DNA of 64,000 nucleotides from Vicia villosa (lineage: Eukaryota > Streptophyta > Magnoliopsida > Fabales > Fabaceae), in assembly GCF_029867415.1 (NCBI RefSeq), contig NC_081183.1, positions 37,034,655 to 37,098,654 on the forward strand, read 5' to 3'. Below the pieces are notes generated by a model. That model did no database searches, was not told where the DNA came from, and saw only the letters and a list, made by a program, of their open reading frames with translations. Of this stretch, positions 1 through 12,903 are shown piece by piece (position 1 is the stretch's first letter; every line of letters begins with the position of its first letter). The position numbers and the translations under genes are program-made.

Positions 1-156
1 TATTGGATAACGAACATCAATATATGCATCAACTAAGGAGGTTAGGTTAACAGGGATAAATTCTCTTATTGGATAACGTGAGCATCTTAAAGATAAAAGA
101 TTCACGACATCAATCTTGAGTGTCACATCATGAACATAAACTAAATTGTGAACATC

Positions 157-212
157 AAATTTGATTCTCAATTGCCTTAAGTAGAAATTTGATTCTCAAT
201 TGCCTTAAGTAG
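157..212. repeat. 28-bp perfect tandem duplication
   Basis: Two identical 28-bp units (157-184 and 185-212), each starting AAATTTGATTCTCAATTGCC, lie head to tail inside the leftmost CACTA element. No function is evident. Confidence 0.9.
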
Positions 213-512
213 AAATTGCACACTATGCCTTATGTTCTCCTAATAGCAATCATCCAAAATCAAACGCGGTTAACATCATACTCCGCAATCTTAGCTAAAT
301 CGCATACTCTCAAACAAATTCATATTTCGAAATTTCATAATAATGCATCAAATCTCATTGCAAATGAAACTGATACGAATATGAAAAAAAAAAGAAGCAA
401 AAGCCAAACTGAAACAGAAAAAAAAGTGAAAGAACTTACTTTTCATCAAACACCTTGTGTGCAAGATGAAAAACTATTTACTTTAAAAGCAATTGGTAGC
501 AAGAATAGAGCA

Positions 513-695
513 TCAATCAACAATAATACCAACATTTGAACCTTGAGCTTCCTTCAAATCTTCTCTAGTAAAATCTCTTGATTTCTTATCCTTGAGTCGT
601 GCTTCCGCACCAAGCGAAGTGAACCGAAATGGTAGATTTAGCCGCATAAAAGATAGGGTTTGCTGAGATCCTGCAAATGCGATGATTGAAAGCAA
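513..695 (-). other. Unidentified exon-like open segment inside the leftmost CACTA element
   Basis: On the minus strand a TTTGCAG possible acceptor (near 670) precedes an open frame with an ordinary coding look (charged stretch ARLKDKKSRDFTREDLKEAQ). I do not recognise the protein. It could be part of a captured host exon, the 5' part of the element's own transcript, or chance. Confidence 0.25.
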
Positions 696-1444
696 ACATA
701 TTTTAGGAATTCGAGTGAGAATGAAAATTAAAAGCGACGTGAACTGAAATTGTAGAAATCAAAGACAAAAAATGGAGAAATTTGAGGAATTTGCGAGAGG
801 GAAAACGAAGACTACGACCTAGAATTGAGATGCTCCATATGGACGTGACACAATGGTTGACGGAGAGGGTTTATGAAACAGTCGATTGAGATGATTCACA
901 ATTAGGGTTTCCTCCATTGCATTTTGCTTTTACGAGTTGTGGTTTTTTTTCTTTTATGAACACGAAGGATATTTTATTTGAGACTGCAACATAGGAATAG
1001 ATTCATTCAAAGTTAAAATTTAAAATTAACACAATTTACATTAAAAAAATTAATTAATATAATTAATCTTTAAAATTTTATTAACTTTATTATATAGACT
1101 TTAGGAAAAACAATAAAAAGACATATAAATATACACAATTAGTTCTTACTTGTAGTTCCGCAGGAAAATATAATTAATCGTGCTCCGACGAGGTTCTGGC
1201 AACAGAAATCGGGTTACGGCTAGGGCTGCAGCAACAGAAATCGGGTTACGACAAGGGTTACGGCAAGGGTTGCAGCGAGGTTGCTTTTTAGGTTTTCCAA
1301 TTTTGTTTGAAGGAGCTGATACTTTAGACGTTGCAAGGAATTGATACTATTGGCTAAGTGTCTTAGTGGTTTAACAATTAGTTTAAAATATAACATTACT
1401 AATGTATAGATCATGTTTGTTTCAAATATACTAAAGTTAATTTT

Positions 1445-1508
1445 AGTGTCCTATTGGTAAAGACGTAGAGTTTTTGGGATCAAAACTGTGGTTCGATTCC
1501 TTGCCAAA
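1445..1508 (+). repeat. tRNA-related (SINE-like) sequence
   Basis: The segment has a box-A-like stretch (CTATTGGTAAAGACG, 1451-1465) and, about 25 bp further on, an excellent Pol III box B (GGTTCGATTCC, 1490-1500). The sequence does not fold into a convincing tRNA: I see no matching acceptor stem. A tRNA-derived SINE head or decayed tRNA pseudogene is more likely than a working tRNA. Confidence 0.35.
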
Positions 1509-1902
1509 TATATTTCACCTATTTTATAATTTTAATCTTTATCAGATTTTTCTTATAATTTTATAATTATATTCTTTAAAACTTTTATAGCTACTATTAA
1601 AATATAAGTTGAATAATTAAATAAATATATATATCAAAATTTGCATACAATTTATTTTATTGAAAACTAAGATTAAAATTAAAAATTAATTAAAATATAT
1701 CATAAAAATATAAGTTGAATAATTGAATAAATATATATCAAAATTTGCATACATTTTATTTTATTGAAAACTAAGATTAAAATACAAAATTTAATTAAAA
1801 TACATTATAAAAATAATTAATAACGTAGATAAAATAATGATCAATTTTTTTTATTAAATTTAAACAAAAATTAAAATTTTTATAGGAAAAAATATAAATA
1901 TG

Positions 1903-2142
1903 TCTAATTTGCAGCAAAATCCGCAGGAAATGTTCCTGCGGAATTACCTGCGGAATATGTATTGTTGTTTAATTTTATAAAATTAGCTTTCCGCAGCAAA
2001 ATCCGCAGAAACGTTTCCTGCGAAATTACCTGCGGATTTTGTCTTTGAACGAAATATATATTCCGCAGCAAAATTCGCAGGTATTCCTGCGGAAAAATTT
2101 CCGCAGAAAATTCCGCAGGTAATACGTGTATTTCTAATAGTG
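1903..2142. repeat. CACTA right subterminal repeats and terminus
   Basis: Many copies of CCGCAGG and its complement CCTGCGG are spaced 10-25 bp apart in both orientations, followed by the terminus ending TAATAGTG at 2142. In characterised En/Spm elements such subterminal repeats bind the element's TNPA-type protein; here that role is inferred from position and family. Confidence 0.8.
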
Positions 2143-2762
2143 TTATATAATAAAAATAATAAAATGGATTCTTGCGTGTTGATGTTTCCATAAGATCAGT
2201 TAAGAGTCTTAAATGGGGTTGATAGTATTTCCTTAACTTTTTGTTGAGAGAATAGCAAAATATCTCTCAACAAAATATTTATGAGAATTTTCTTTTTTTT
2301 TCCTTACCTAACAGATAGGATTGCTAATAATAACATGCTCGCTGTGCGATATGCCAAAAGGTGTATTTATTTATCGCTAAAGTTCTTCAAATATATATTC
2401 CCTTTTATTCAAGTTTCATTGAGTTACGTGTTAAAATTACTCCATCTCTGGTGATAGAATTATATGATAAATTTTAGTATATATGTTATAATAACAAAGT
2501 CTAGGCATGCCCACACTTCGTTTGAATATGATCAAAAACACATCAATATATAAAAGACTATTAGTCTGTTTAATTAGATTTATTTTTTCTATAGCGTAAC
2601 TATTAATTGTCAAATAATTTTAATTTCAATTATTGAAATTTTTTTCTATTTAAATTTTTTGGCTTAGTCCGTGATTAAATTAACATAATTATTACTCTTT
2701 TAATTTAATTTTGAGTGTCCCTAACAATTCTATATAACTTTTACGTTAATAAAAAAAAATAA

Positions 2763-2814
<52 letters not shown>

Positions 2815-2849
2815 GAATTTTATTTGCTAAGATATTTTTATTAATTATA
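2143..2849. other. AT-rich intergenic DNA with an (AAT)n microsatellite
   Basis: No coding signal is seen. A run of AAT repeats occupies about 2765-2813. The rest is unstructured AT-rich sequence between the CACTA end and the gypsy copies. Confidence 0.7.
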
Positions 2850-3140
2850 GATAATAATTAGTTAATCCACATGGCCAATACGGTAATCCACATGTTTAAC
2901 ACAACCATGCATAGCACAATAAAAATTATCCAATGTATATAATCAATACATGTGAGATTTAAGGTAGATTTTTCTAATATCCACTTTTTCACTTCACTCA
3001 TCTTGGACTCTGTAACTACCTTAAGTGTTGGATTACTAACCTTGTAGATTCACCCTGCACTATTATATCGGAGATTAACACCATCGCTTCAAAAGTCTAT
3101 CATCGTCAATCAACATTAATAATGGTTCCTATGTAGAATA
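2850..3140 (+). repeat. Truncated 5' LTR end and primer-binding region of gypsy copy 1
   Basis: About 2870-3135 aligns by eye with 7615-7890: TCCAA..ATATAATCAA.AC, then ACTTCACTCATCTT, then ATATCGGA.ATCAACACCAT. It is followed by ATGACTTCGTTTGTGGAAATTGAC, which resembles the GGCGCCGTTTGTGGG primer-binding site of Tat-lineage gypsy elements. Only the 3' portion of this LTR remains; its start was lost before 2850. Confidence 0.6.
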
Positions 3141-6100
3141 ATGACTTCGTTTGTGGAAATTGACTTCTAATTCCTGCGAAATTCCACGAGCAGATCATTC
3201 TCGATCTATCACTGCATAACCTCTTCCAAGAAACAACTGATACCAGACCACAAGGTAAAGACATGTCGATTCTAGGATTTTGAGATTGCAAGAAGGTCGG
3301 CGAAGTCCCAAATGTGGAGCTACCACTGGTTATAACGTTTACCATGGAAAATCACACAGTAACAAGTTTCCTTGTGGATAATGAGAGTTCGTGTAATGCC
3401 CTCTACATTGATACACCCAAGAAGCTAGGATTCGGCCAACTAGATTTGAGTCCATGCGATGATAGGAGTCTCTTAGTCTTTAATGAGTCTGGAACTCACC
3501 CTTGACAAATTTACCAATATTGCTCATAAAATGGGAAGGCAAAAGGAAGGTATAGCCATATTGTGTAAGAGTGCTTTTAGTGGCATCCTTGGCAAATTCT
3601 TTTTAGCAATGTTAAACGTCGTGGCTTCTTCACTCCACCTTAAAGTAACATATCACAGGAACGTCAGGAAGCCGGTCATACTTAACGCTGACCTGAAAGC
3701 AGTAATATGCATCTTCGATGATATACTAAAAAACCTCCTCGCCGCCTCTACAATATTAGAGGAAGATCCGAGAAGAATCAATACGGTCTAACTTGATGTG
3801 CGTGTAGACAAGGTCATACCAATTCCATATGGCGATTTTGAAATCATGCAACTCGATGAAAATCTCATGTGATACGTGAAGATAGGATTCAAACTCCCTT
3901 CCGAGGTATGAAAATGCACTAATCAAATGTCTTTATGCTAATGTAGATCTCTTTGTCATTTCTGCCCATGAAATTCTTGACATCAATCCCATCGTAGCTT
4001 GCCATCAATTAAATGCCGATCCCAATGCCCAGTATATCTCCTAGCAAAGAAGAAGGCAATCTCCAGAGAAAGTTGAGGCTATTCCTAGCACGGTCGGAAG
4101 ACTATTAGACGCCAACTTCATTTTTGAAGTAAAACTAACAGAGTGGCTTTCTAATGATGTGCTGGATAAGAAGGCCTTTGAGACGTGGAGGATATGTATC
4201 AACTATGCATACCTCAATAAAGCATGCCCGGAGGACTCCTATTCGCTGCCTAACATTAAAAAAATGGGTAGACAAATCAACCGAATACAAACTATTATCG
4301 TTCATGAACGCTTATTCTTGTTACAACGAGATGCCTATGTTTGGACAAGATAGGAAGAAAACGACATTCACGACTGAGCAAGCCAACTACCATTTAGGTT
4401 GACAAACAAAGGCATGATGTACCGAAGGATAATGAATAAGGTCTTTTGAAAGGAGATATGTGAAATGCTACAGTTATACATGGATGACATAATTGTGAAG
4501 TTCAGCTTAGAAGAATCCCATGACCAACACTTCTAGGGGGTATCCAAGAGACTTTGACAGTATAACATGAGGCTTAATCTAGAGAAATACACATTCTGAG
4601 TGACAACTGTTAAATTTTAGGGTTCAATCTTACAGAGGGGGGAATCAAAGCTAACCCAGACAAATGTGAAGCACTTATTCACATGAGCGTGCCTACTTCG
4701 AAGAAGAAAGTCCAAAAATTGAACAGGATGCTCATCTCCCTAAACAAGTTCATTTTGAAATCCTCCAAACATGCATTACCTTTCTACATATTGTAGTCAA
4801 AGTTTAAATAAACACCAAAATATGAGCGAGCTTTTGAATAACTAAAAAATGCACTATCCACATCACCAGTGCTAACTCGTTCGCTCCCTGAAGAAATCTT
4901 CTATCTGTACCTAATCATCTCCATGGAAGCCATTAGCATTGTTCTAATCAGAGAGCTATATTCCAACTAGAATCCAATATACTTTATATCAAAGGCTTTA
5001 GCCAGAATATAGACAAGTTATCTAAAGATAGATAAGGAAACTTTAGCATTGGTGACTGGGTTGAGAAAGCTCAAGAGGTATTTCCTTGCAGACCCCATAG
5101 TAGTTCGAACCGAATTACCCTTAAAATAGGTATTTTGCATACCAAAATTGGCTAGGTAATTGATGAATTGGTCCATCGAATTATCGAAGTTTTAAATGTC
5201 TTTTGAAGTAAGGAAGACATTGAAAGCTCTAATGTTTGCCAACTTCCTTGTGGAAATGAATCCCAACCCGCCGGAGTCAATTCATACATGGAAAATATTC
5301 ACTAATGGGTCAACTAACAGCTGGGGAAGTACGGTTGGAGAGATTCTAGAAAATGAAGTCGGCCTCATAGTGGAAGTTTCTTTGAGATTCAAATTTTCTG
5401 CCACCAAATACCAATTTGAGTATGAAGCATTCATAGTCGAGATCACATTGGCGGGAAATATGGGACAAAAAACATTAAGCTAAGGATAGACTCCTAGCTA
5501 GTTGTCTCTCAAATATGAGGGGAAGCACAAGATAAGGACTCGTTGTTACAAAGATACCAGAGGCTAGCTAGAGATAAGTTAACAAAGTTTAAGACGTCAG
5601 AGGTTGTGCATGTTCTGTGCTAAGAAAACACTCGGGCAGACGTGCTCTTTAAACTAGCAAGTACAAGGTTAACCATTATTTTTTCCAGGAAACTCTAAAG
5701 TTTCCAGGCATCGAAACCTCGAGATACATAGTGATGGCTATAAATAACACCAGTTAACCCTCATGGATATCTCCAATCATGGTGTATATAAAATAATGAG
5801 TTCTTTCATCCGAATCAGATGAAGCCACTTTGGTAAAAAAAAGAGTGAGCTCATATACTGTGAATGAAGGAAATTTGTATAGAAGAGGCCTATCTACCCC
5901 TTTGTTAAGATGCTTAGAAAAGGAGGAGTTGCCTACACTTTATTTGTGGTACACGAAGGGATAGTCGATCAACATCTAAGTGCTCGAGAATCAACAAAAA
6001 GGTTTTGAGGATAGGTTATTATTGGCCATCCATGGTCCAAGACTTAAAGGAGTATGTGAAGAACTACGACCCATGCCAACGGTATGGAGACATCTTTAAT

Positions 6101-7371
6101 GCCCCGTCAACACAACCACACTTGTTAACATGACCTTGGACCTTCCTAAAATGGGGTTTAGACATCCTCAATCCTTTTGAACTAACTCAAAGCCAACTCA
6201 AGTACCTAATAGTGGCAGTGGACTACTTCACCAAGTGGCTCGAAGCAGAAGCGTTGGAGAATATCACTGCGGGAAATGTCTTGAAGTTTTTCAAAAGAAA
6301 CGTCTTGGCCATATTTGGAGTTCCACAAGCCATTGTGAGAGATAACGGAACATAATTCATAGATAGGAAATTAAAGATCTTATTAGAGGAGTTGAATGTT
6401 AAACAACATTTTTCCTCGGTGGACCATCCCTAGACAAATAGGAAGGTAGAAGCAACTAACAGGTGTTAATAAAAGGACTGAAGTAGAGGCTTGAAGAAAC
6501 CAAAACAAATTGGGTTGATAACTTACCACACCTCTTATAGGCATTACCAAACGACACCCGATTCAACAACCGGTGAAACTCTTTTTCTCTTATCTACGAT
6601 ACTGAACCCATTATTCTAGTAGAAATTAAAGAGTCGGGTTGAAGGACATCTCATCCTTTACCAGAGGAAGAAAATAATCGTGCAATTAAGGTAAAAATCA
6701 AATTCTTGGAAGAAAAAAAGGCATATGCTTCCTTGGCCAGTATCTTCGTCAAGCAAACCATAAGCTCCAGATATAACTGACATATCCAATTTAGAGGATT
6801 CAAAGTAGGGGATTTGGTCTTACGAAAGGTCGATATCCAGGGAAAAAATTCCCGAGTTGGTAAGCTAGCAGCAAATTGGAAGGGGTCGTATAGAGTCCAA
6901 GACGACACCAAAAATAGAGCTTACACTTGAAAACTATAGTTGGGGAGCGAATGCCAATGACATGGAACATCTCCAAGATTAAGAGATACTTTAGCTTAAA
7001 AAGAGAAGGATCAAACTATTATCTTTATTTGATATAATAATTTGTTATATGAACATAGGATGCATTTTTCTTTCTTCAATGTCATAGTGATTACACACGA
7101 TTCCCTTATTTCTCTTTTAGGAAATAGTGAATAATCAAAACACACACTTCACCTTCTCTTAGGAGCTAGCCACTCCAAGAGCGTAGATGGTGGAGCCCAA
7201 AAGATATTCATCTCGATCCAGGATAAAACTTGGAGGCCAAGGTTAAAGGTCCAACTCTTTTCTAGGGACAATCCTATTTGACGCAGAGAATTTATCGGAC
7301 TCCCCTCGAACGGGACGAGTAATCACAAAAGTCCATCTTACTAAACCACACCGATTCCCATTAAAGGGATA
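3141..7371 (+). pseudogene. Ty3/gypsy (Tat-like) polyprotein, copy 1, decayed
   Basis: The usual order protease, reverse transcriptase, RNase H, integrase can be followed across many stops and frameshifts. Protease-like sequence with FLVDNESSCNALYIDT is at 3314-3500. RT has ICINYAYLNKACPEDSYSLP at 4190-4255 and FMNAYSCYNEMPMFG at 4302-4345, and the catalytic LYMDDIIVKF is encoded at 4474-4503. RNase H (WKIFTNGSTNSWGS... then YEAFIVEITLA) is at 5280-5455. Integrase has a zinc-binding-like part (YWPSMVQDLKEYVKNYDPCQ, about 6020-6080) and a core with VDYFTKWLEAEA (6220), VRDNGT (6338) and KVEATNR (6444), which supply the three acidic residues. The gag region is almost entirely missing: protease follows the primer-binding site by about 170 bp. 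It cannot encode working proteins. Confidence 0.8.
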
Positions 7372-7889
7372 TGTTGGAATGAAAGGAAGCATACGACACC
7401 CTATCCGACAAGTCTAAAGCTAAGTGTCTAAAATATCAGCATAAAGTCTCATATGAGAAATGCATTAAATACATTTGTTCCCCACTACTTTCGCAACTAC
7501 TTCATGGTCTTCCTACTTGCCCTTATGGTCGAATTTGATAATGAGATGCCGACCACAACTTTGGAAGACTTCTTGCCTGATAAAACACTCAACAAGTCAT
7601 GAAGGTAACTATTCCCAGCAAAACAAAGGCCCAATATAGGGGGATCCACATTTTCAGCCCAATTATGTATAGCCCAATAAAATTGTCCAACACATATAAT
7701 CAACACACACGAGATTCAAGATACACTTTTCCGGTCTCCATTTTTTCAATTCACTCATCTTGACTTTCTAGCTGACTTGGGCATTATAGTGATAATTGTG
7801 CAGGTTCACTTTGCACCCCCATATCGGAAATCAACACCATTTCTTAAAGAGTCCAACATCTTCAATCAATATCATGTATGGTTCTTGCA
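7372..7889 (+). repeat. LTR between the two gypsy copies
   Basis: The segment starts with TGTTGGAATG just after a purine stretch (AAAGGGA, 7364-7370, a possible polypurine tract) and ends near TTCTTGCA before a primer-binding-like ATGACTTTGTTTGAGGGAATT. Its last 270 bp match the LTR remnant before copy 1. The same LTR therefore serves as the 3' LTR of copy 1 and the 5' LTR of copy 2, the arrangement left by unequal recombination between LTRs. Exact ends are by eye. Confidence 0.55.
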
Positions 7890-9926
7890 TTAAATAATGA
7901 CTTTGTTTGAGGGAATTGACTTCTAATTCTTGCGAAATTCCATAATTATATACTTCTCGATCTAGAAGTCAGATCTCTATTAGAACCGCCATAAGAGGAA
8001 GAAGATAGCCTCCTACATTTCACACACAACTCCGATGAATTTCCTCGGTCTTGTACCATATCAAACCTTTGTCTTTGATGAGATCCGCATGAAAGTTCCA
8101 TGTGATGGAAATCCACCACTGAAGAATCTCCTCCAAGCAAAAACTAATACTAGATCACAATGTAAAGACAAGTCGGTGCTAGGATTTTGAGATCGCGAGA
8201 AAGAATACGAAGTCCCAAATGCAGAGCTACCGCTGGTTATAAAATTTACCTTGGAAAATCACACAATAACAAATTTCTTATGGATGATTGGAGTTCGTGT
8301 AACATACTCTACATCGATACACTTGAGCAATTGTGACTCCATCAATCACAATTGAGTCCATGCGATGACATAAGTCTCTCAGCTTTTAACAGTATCATAA
8401 CTCACCCATGTGAAATGGAAGATTTACCACTATCACTCAGAAAATGGGAAGGAAAAAGGAAGGTAACCATCTGCTTACTAGTAGTTATGTGTAAGAGTGC
8501 TTTTAGTCGCATCCTTGGCATATCGTTTTTCGCAATGTTGAACATTGCGGCTTCCCAATTCACCTTAAAGTAACATATTACAACAACACTGGGAAGCCAT
8601 TTGGACTTGACTAAAAATAGTGGTACGCATCCATGATGATATACTAAAAAACTTCCTCACCACCTTGGTAGTGTCAGATGAAGGTCCAAAAGAATCAATA
8701 TGGACGACCTTGATGTGCATGAAGACGAGGTCAGATCAGTTCTAGATGGTAATTTTGAAGTCGTGCAACTCAATGTTAGTCTCATGCGATGCATGAAGAT
8801 AGGATTCAGACTCCCTTCCGAGGGAAAAAACACACTAATCAAATGTATTCACACTATTGTAGATCTCTTTGTTGTTTCTCCCTATGAAATGCTCGACACC
8901 TACTCCACTATAGCCTACCATCAGTTAAATGTTGATCCCAATTCCTGATATATCTCCCAGCAAAAAAGAAGGCAGACTTCAAAGAAGTTTGAGGCTATTT
9001 CTAGCAAGGTCGAAAGAATGTTAGACACCAACTTAATTTTTGAAGTAAAATCACATAATGGCTCTTCAATGTTGTGCTAGTTAAGAAGGCCTCTAGGAAG
9101 GGGAGGTTGTATGTCGACTATACATACCTCAATCGAGCATGCATAAAGGACCCGTATTTGCTTCCTAACATAGAAAAATGGGTAGACACCGACATGCCTT
9201 ACCTTTTTACGTATTGTTGGGAAAAGATTCAAAATTTGAATGAACACCAAAATGCAAAAGATATGAATTACTGAAAAAGGCGTTAGCCATACCTCTAGTG
9301 CTTACTTGTCCATTTTGTGGTGAAGTCATTTTTCTGTACCTAGTCGTCTCTAAGGAATCCTTTAGCATTGATCTAATCAGGGAGCAAAATTCCAAACAAA
9401 ACCTAGTGTATTTCATATCAAAGGCTCTAGCCGAACCATATACACGTTATCAAAAGATAGAGAAGGAAACTTTAGCATTGGTGACTATGTCGAGAAAGCT
9501 CCAAAGGTATTTCTTTACATATATGATAGTAGTTCGAGCTGAATTACCCTTGAAGCAAGTATTTCACCGACCAAAGTTAGTTGGAAAATTAACATAGTGT
9601 TCCATTGAATTATCAAAGTTTGAAGTGTCTTTCAAAGCTAGTAAGGCGTTGAATGCCCAATTATTTGTCGACTTCCTTGCGAAAATTACTCCCACACCAC
9701 CCGAGTCACATCATACTTGGTAAATATTCACGGATGGTTTATCTAACAACCGAGGAAGTGGTGTTGGATTGATTCTAAAAAATGAAGTCGTCCTCATAGT
9801 GAAAGTTTCCTTGCAGTTCGATTCTTGCGCCACCAACAACCAATTCGAGTATAAAGCAGTTATGGTTGGAATCACATTGGTGGGATGGAAGGGAGCAAAA
9901 AATATTAAGTTAAGGACAAACTCCCT
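7890..9926 (+). pseudogene. Ty3/gypsy polyprotein, copy 2, truncated and decayed
   Basis: This repeats copy 1 in the same order: primer-binding region, a short gag remnant (7930-8150, a little longer than in copy 1), protease-like part (8220-8560), RT start with RLYVDYTYLNRACIKDPYLL (9107-9166), the RT/RNase H connection at 9298-9590, and RNase H (W.IFTDGLSNNRGSGVGLIL at 9720-9776, then ATNNQFEYKAVMVGITL). About 500 bp covering the catalytic YMDD part of RT are deleted near 9190 relative to copy 1. The copy stops at 9926, in the middle of RNase H, where different LTR-like DNA begins. No integrase remains. Confidence 0.75.
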
Positions 9927-12031
9927 CTAACGCCCTAATTTTTATTATAATATTTTTATTGAACTTTAGAGTGTATTTGAGTGATTAATTAATATTATAT
10001 AGGTTAATGAGTTGGTGGGTAGAATTTATTTCTATTTTAATAATTAAATCATGTAGAAGTGAAGAATATTAGTTTTAGTATTAAATTAGAATTTAAATAA
10101 AATTAAGGAGAATTGGTAGAATTTAGTTAATTAAGTTAATAAATTAATTAGTAGAAATTGTGAGAAAGTGTGGTTTGGGCATTAAAATAGAATTTAATAA
10201 AATTAGGAAAATGATTAGAATTCTGGAGAATTAAGGGGAAACTAGTAGAATTAGTAAAATAAAAATAAATAGGATTTATATTTAAATAGAAGAGAAGGGA
10301 GAAAATTTTACAATACATAGAATTTTGGAGAAAATAAGGAGTATGAAGAGGAGAGCAAATCCTAACAGAACAATTGAAGGGGAAGAGTCTTCATAGCTAA
10401 AGCTTCAAATTTTTCAACATAATCGAGGTAAGTGGGAGAGGAGATTATTTTATAATAGGTGTTTTAATTTTAAGGATGGTGGGGATTCTCTTATCCCTTT
10501 CTTGCTTATGATTCTTTGATGTGAATTATATGAGGTTTATGCAAAACTTCCATGGTTATGATAATTGTGAATTTTATTTGATGTTGTTGATGTTGGTTTT
10601 GTGATTATTGTTGCGAAATTAATATGAATACAAGGTTGATGATTAATGATAATGGTAATTGAGGAATTAAGTGTTGAGTCATGGGTATAGGAATTAGTTA
10701 TGATAATCCATGTTTAGACTTGTGTGGGGATATGTTTAGGTTGAATAAATTTGATTTAGGAGTGAATTTCTTGTTAAGAAATCGCAAAAAACACATGAGA
10801 GTATTGATCATCTTGTTTCACGCATAACTTGAGTTTCGTAAGTTCGTTTGAGGTGCGTTGGAAAGCTAAGACATACACTTTTCTTAGGGTAATGAATTTA
10901 TGAGGTTTAAATGTGTATAAGAGATCGTGATTATGGTAATATCTCATGATTGTATGCGTGTGAGTGATGTTATGAATATGGTATATTCTTAAGAGGTTTA
11001 TATGAATAACGTTGTGGAAAGTAGTAATTGGGTAAACGACATGAGTTTAGTTTTGAAATTGAACACATGTGTACTTAATTTGTGATATTAGATGTCGAAC
11101 CAATGGTATATGATGATTAGCCATTATAATTGATGTTTAAGTTTTGTTGTTACCATATGTCGATTAATTTCTACAACTTATGGTTAGTATACTCTGTTAG
11201 TAATTTTCCTATAACTTTAGTTACCTAAATATTTTAAGAATGAAGTTGAAGCTGTTAGAAACTAGACAATATTAAGCACGAGATAGACTTCGATCTAGAT
11301 CAATTATGTAATAAAAAGGCTAGAAAACTGAACTGGAAGTTCAACTAATGTTTTGAAAACTCTACATCACAATCATTTGACACCCTGTTACTAATTTAGA
11401 CACAACTCATTCCAAACAAGTATTTTAAGAGTAAACCTTATATCATAAGAAAATAGAATTTTTTTTCTACATATTAGACTTAATAAGTATCTCATTTCAT
11501 TAAGTTGAATAGGAGAAATACTAGTTACAAGTTTGACAAAACATTTTACTAGGTGTCGCTAACAGTTTCTACTGTTCGATTATACTGTAACAGTTGGGAT
11601 CTTAAGTCCACAAATAAAAATTATAGTCATAAAATAAATATTCTAAGCTTTCTAAAATATGTTTGTTTACTTGATTCCGAATTCGTTTGATATTTTAAAT
11701 AGTTATTCTAATCTAATGTATGACTAGTAGGAAACATGATATTGAGGTTGTTTTGATAAGATGCTATGTGAATTAAGTTGCTAATGTTTTAAGGAAAAAA
11801 TCCAATGGCTGATAATAAGTATACGAGTTAAGTTATTGAGGTTATGATGCAAGTGTTCGTGTGCTATATGTTTAGGTTCGAAAGAACTAGTGTAGAGATG
11901 TTTAGGTTCAGGAGAACCAGTGATGTGGCCTTACACTGAAAATTATTGATGATGATGTGTTTAGGTTCGAAAGAATCAGTGACGTATCCTTACACCAAAA
12001 ATAATTAATGATGAAGCATTAAGGTTCAAAC

Positions 12032-12676
12032 TAGGGCTGGAAATGAGTCGAGTCGAGTCAAACTCGCCTTAACTCGGCTTGACTCGTTAAGAATTGATTC
12101 AACTCAAATATCGGTTCGAGTTCGTCACAAACTTTTTTTCTAGCTCAAACTCGACTAGTTAAAAGTTCACGAACAACTCGGTTCAACTCGTTAGGTTCAT
12201 CTCGTTTGCTTCACGGACTTAAAAGTAATTTTTTAAAGTCTACTCTTTTTTATATATTTGACATTCTAAATTAATATTTTTTTAAAAAAATATATAAAAA
12301 TAAAATAAAAGTTATAATATTGGAGTTTATACGATGTTGATTTTATTTGTATAATTATTTTTAGAAATATTTTGCTTATGTGAGAACATAAATTATCAAT
12401 TAAAACCATTCGATTAAAAGAAAATATATGGCTAAGATTTACAGAAAATATTTAAACTTACTCTTAAAAACAATATAATTCACTCATATATAATCGAATT
12501 AACTCATGAATCTAACGAGTCAAACTATGCATAGTTCAAGTTCAACTCATTTAGTTAACGAACTTAGTTCTTAACTCATATTCAACTCATTTGGTTCATG
12601 AGCCTAGTTCGACGATTTAATTGTCGAACCGAGTTCCTAACTATTTTCGAGTTGGTTTGGTTCATTGCCAACCCTA
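12032..12676. mobile_element. hAT-type MITE with perfect 8-bp target duplication
   Basis: The element starts TAGGGCTGGAAATGAG and ends ATTGCCAACCCTA, short imperfect inverted termini of the kind seen in plant hAT elements. It is flanked on both sides by GTTCAAAC (12024-12031 and 12677-12684), an 8-bp duplication as expected for hAT. Inside it is rich in ACTCG/CGAGT motifs near both ends, which probably serve as subterminal repeats. At 645 bp with no open frame it is non-autonomous. Confidence 0.85.
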
Positions 12677-12795
12677 GTTCAAACGAACTAGTGACGTGTA
12701 GGACTTATGTCCAGAGACAAGAATTAGAGTTAGAGGATTGTGGATGACGATTTGTATTATTTGTTGCATTCATGTATCATGTATATTGGAGATAT

Positions 12796-12903
12796 AAGAC
12801 TTTGGTCTAATGACGAGTTAGGACTTCGGTCTACTGACGGATTAGGACTTCGGTCTACTGACGGATTAGGACTTCGGTCGAATAACGAGTAGGACTTCGG
12901 TCC
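12796..12903 (+). repeat. Minisatellite, about 25-bp unit
   Basis: About five units of the form AGGACTTCGGTCTACTGACG..TT follow one another; the central two are nearly identical and the outer ones diverged. It lies in the LTR-like region. A comparable short repeat series (GACGTGTCCTTAATGGC...) is found in the related LTR at 46900-46960. Confidence 0.85.

Larger units (their letters stand above)
1..2142. mobile_element. Right-hand part of a CACTA (En/Spm) transposon; left end outside the window
   Basis: The stretch ends at 2142 in ...TTTCTAATAGTG, the inverted complement of the CACTATTAGAAATAC terminus seen at 14034. Its last 240 bp are packed with CCGCAGG/CCTGCGG repeats like the ends of the two complete elements downstream. 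Internal blocks are also shared: around 820-860 a segment resembles 25055-25100, and around 1180-1260 a G-rich segment resembles 19600-19690. No CACTA start lies to the left in this window, so the left end is missing here or truncated. I could not identify a captured gene. A minus-strand open segment (513-695) follows a possible TTTGCAG splice acceptor but resembles nothing I recognise. Confidence 0.75.

Noticed and set aside
1903..2142. Evenly spaced short palindromic repeats that could be taken for a CRISPR array
   Set aside because: Spacing and orientation are irregular, they lie at CACTA termini, and all other content is plant nuclear DNA.
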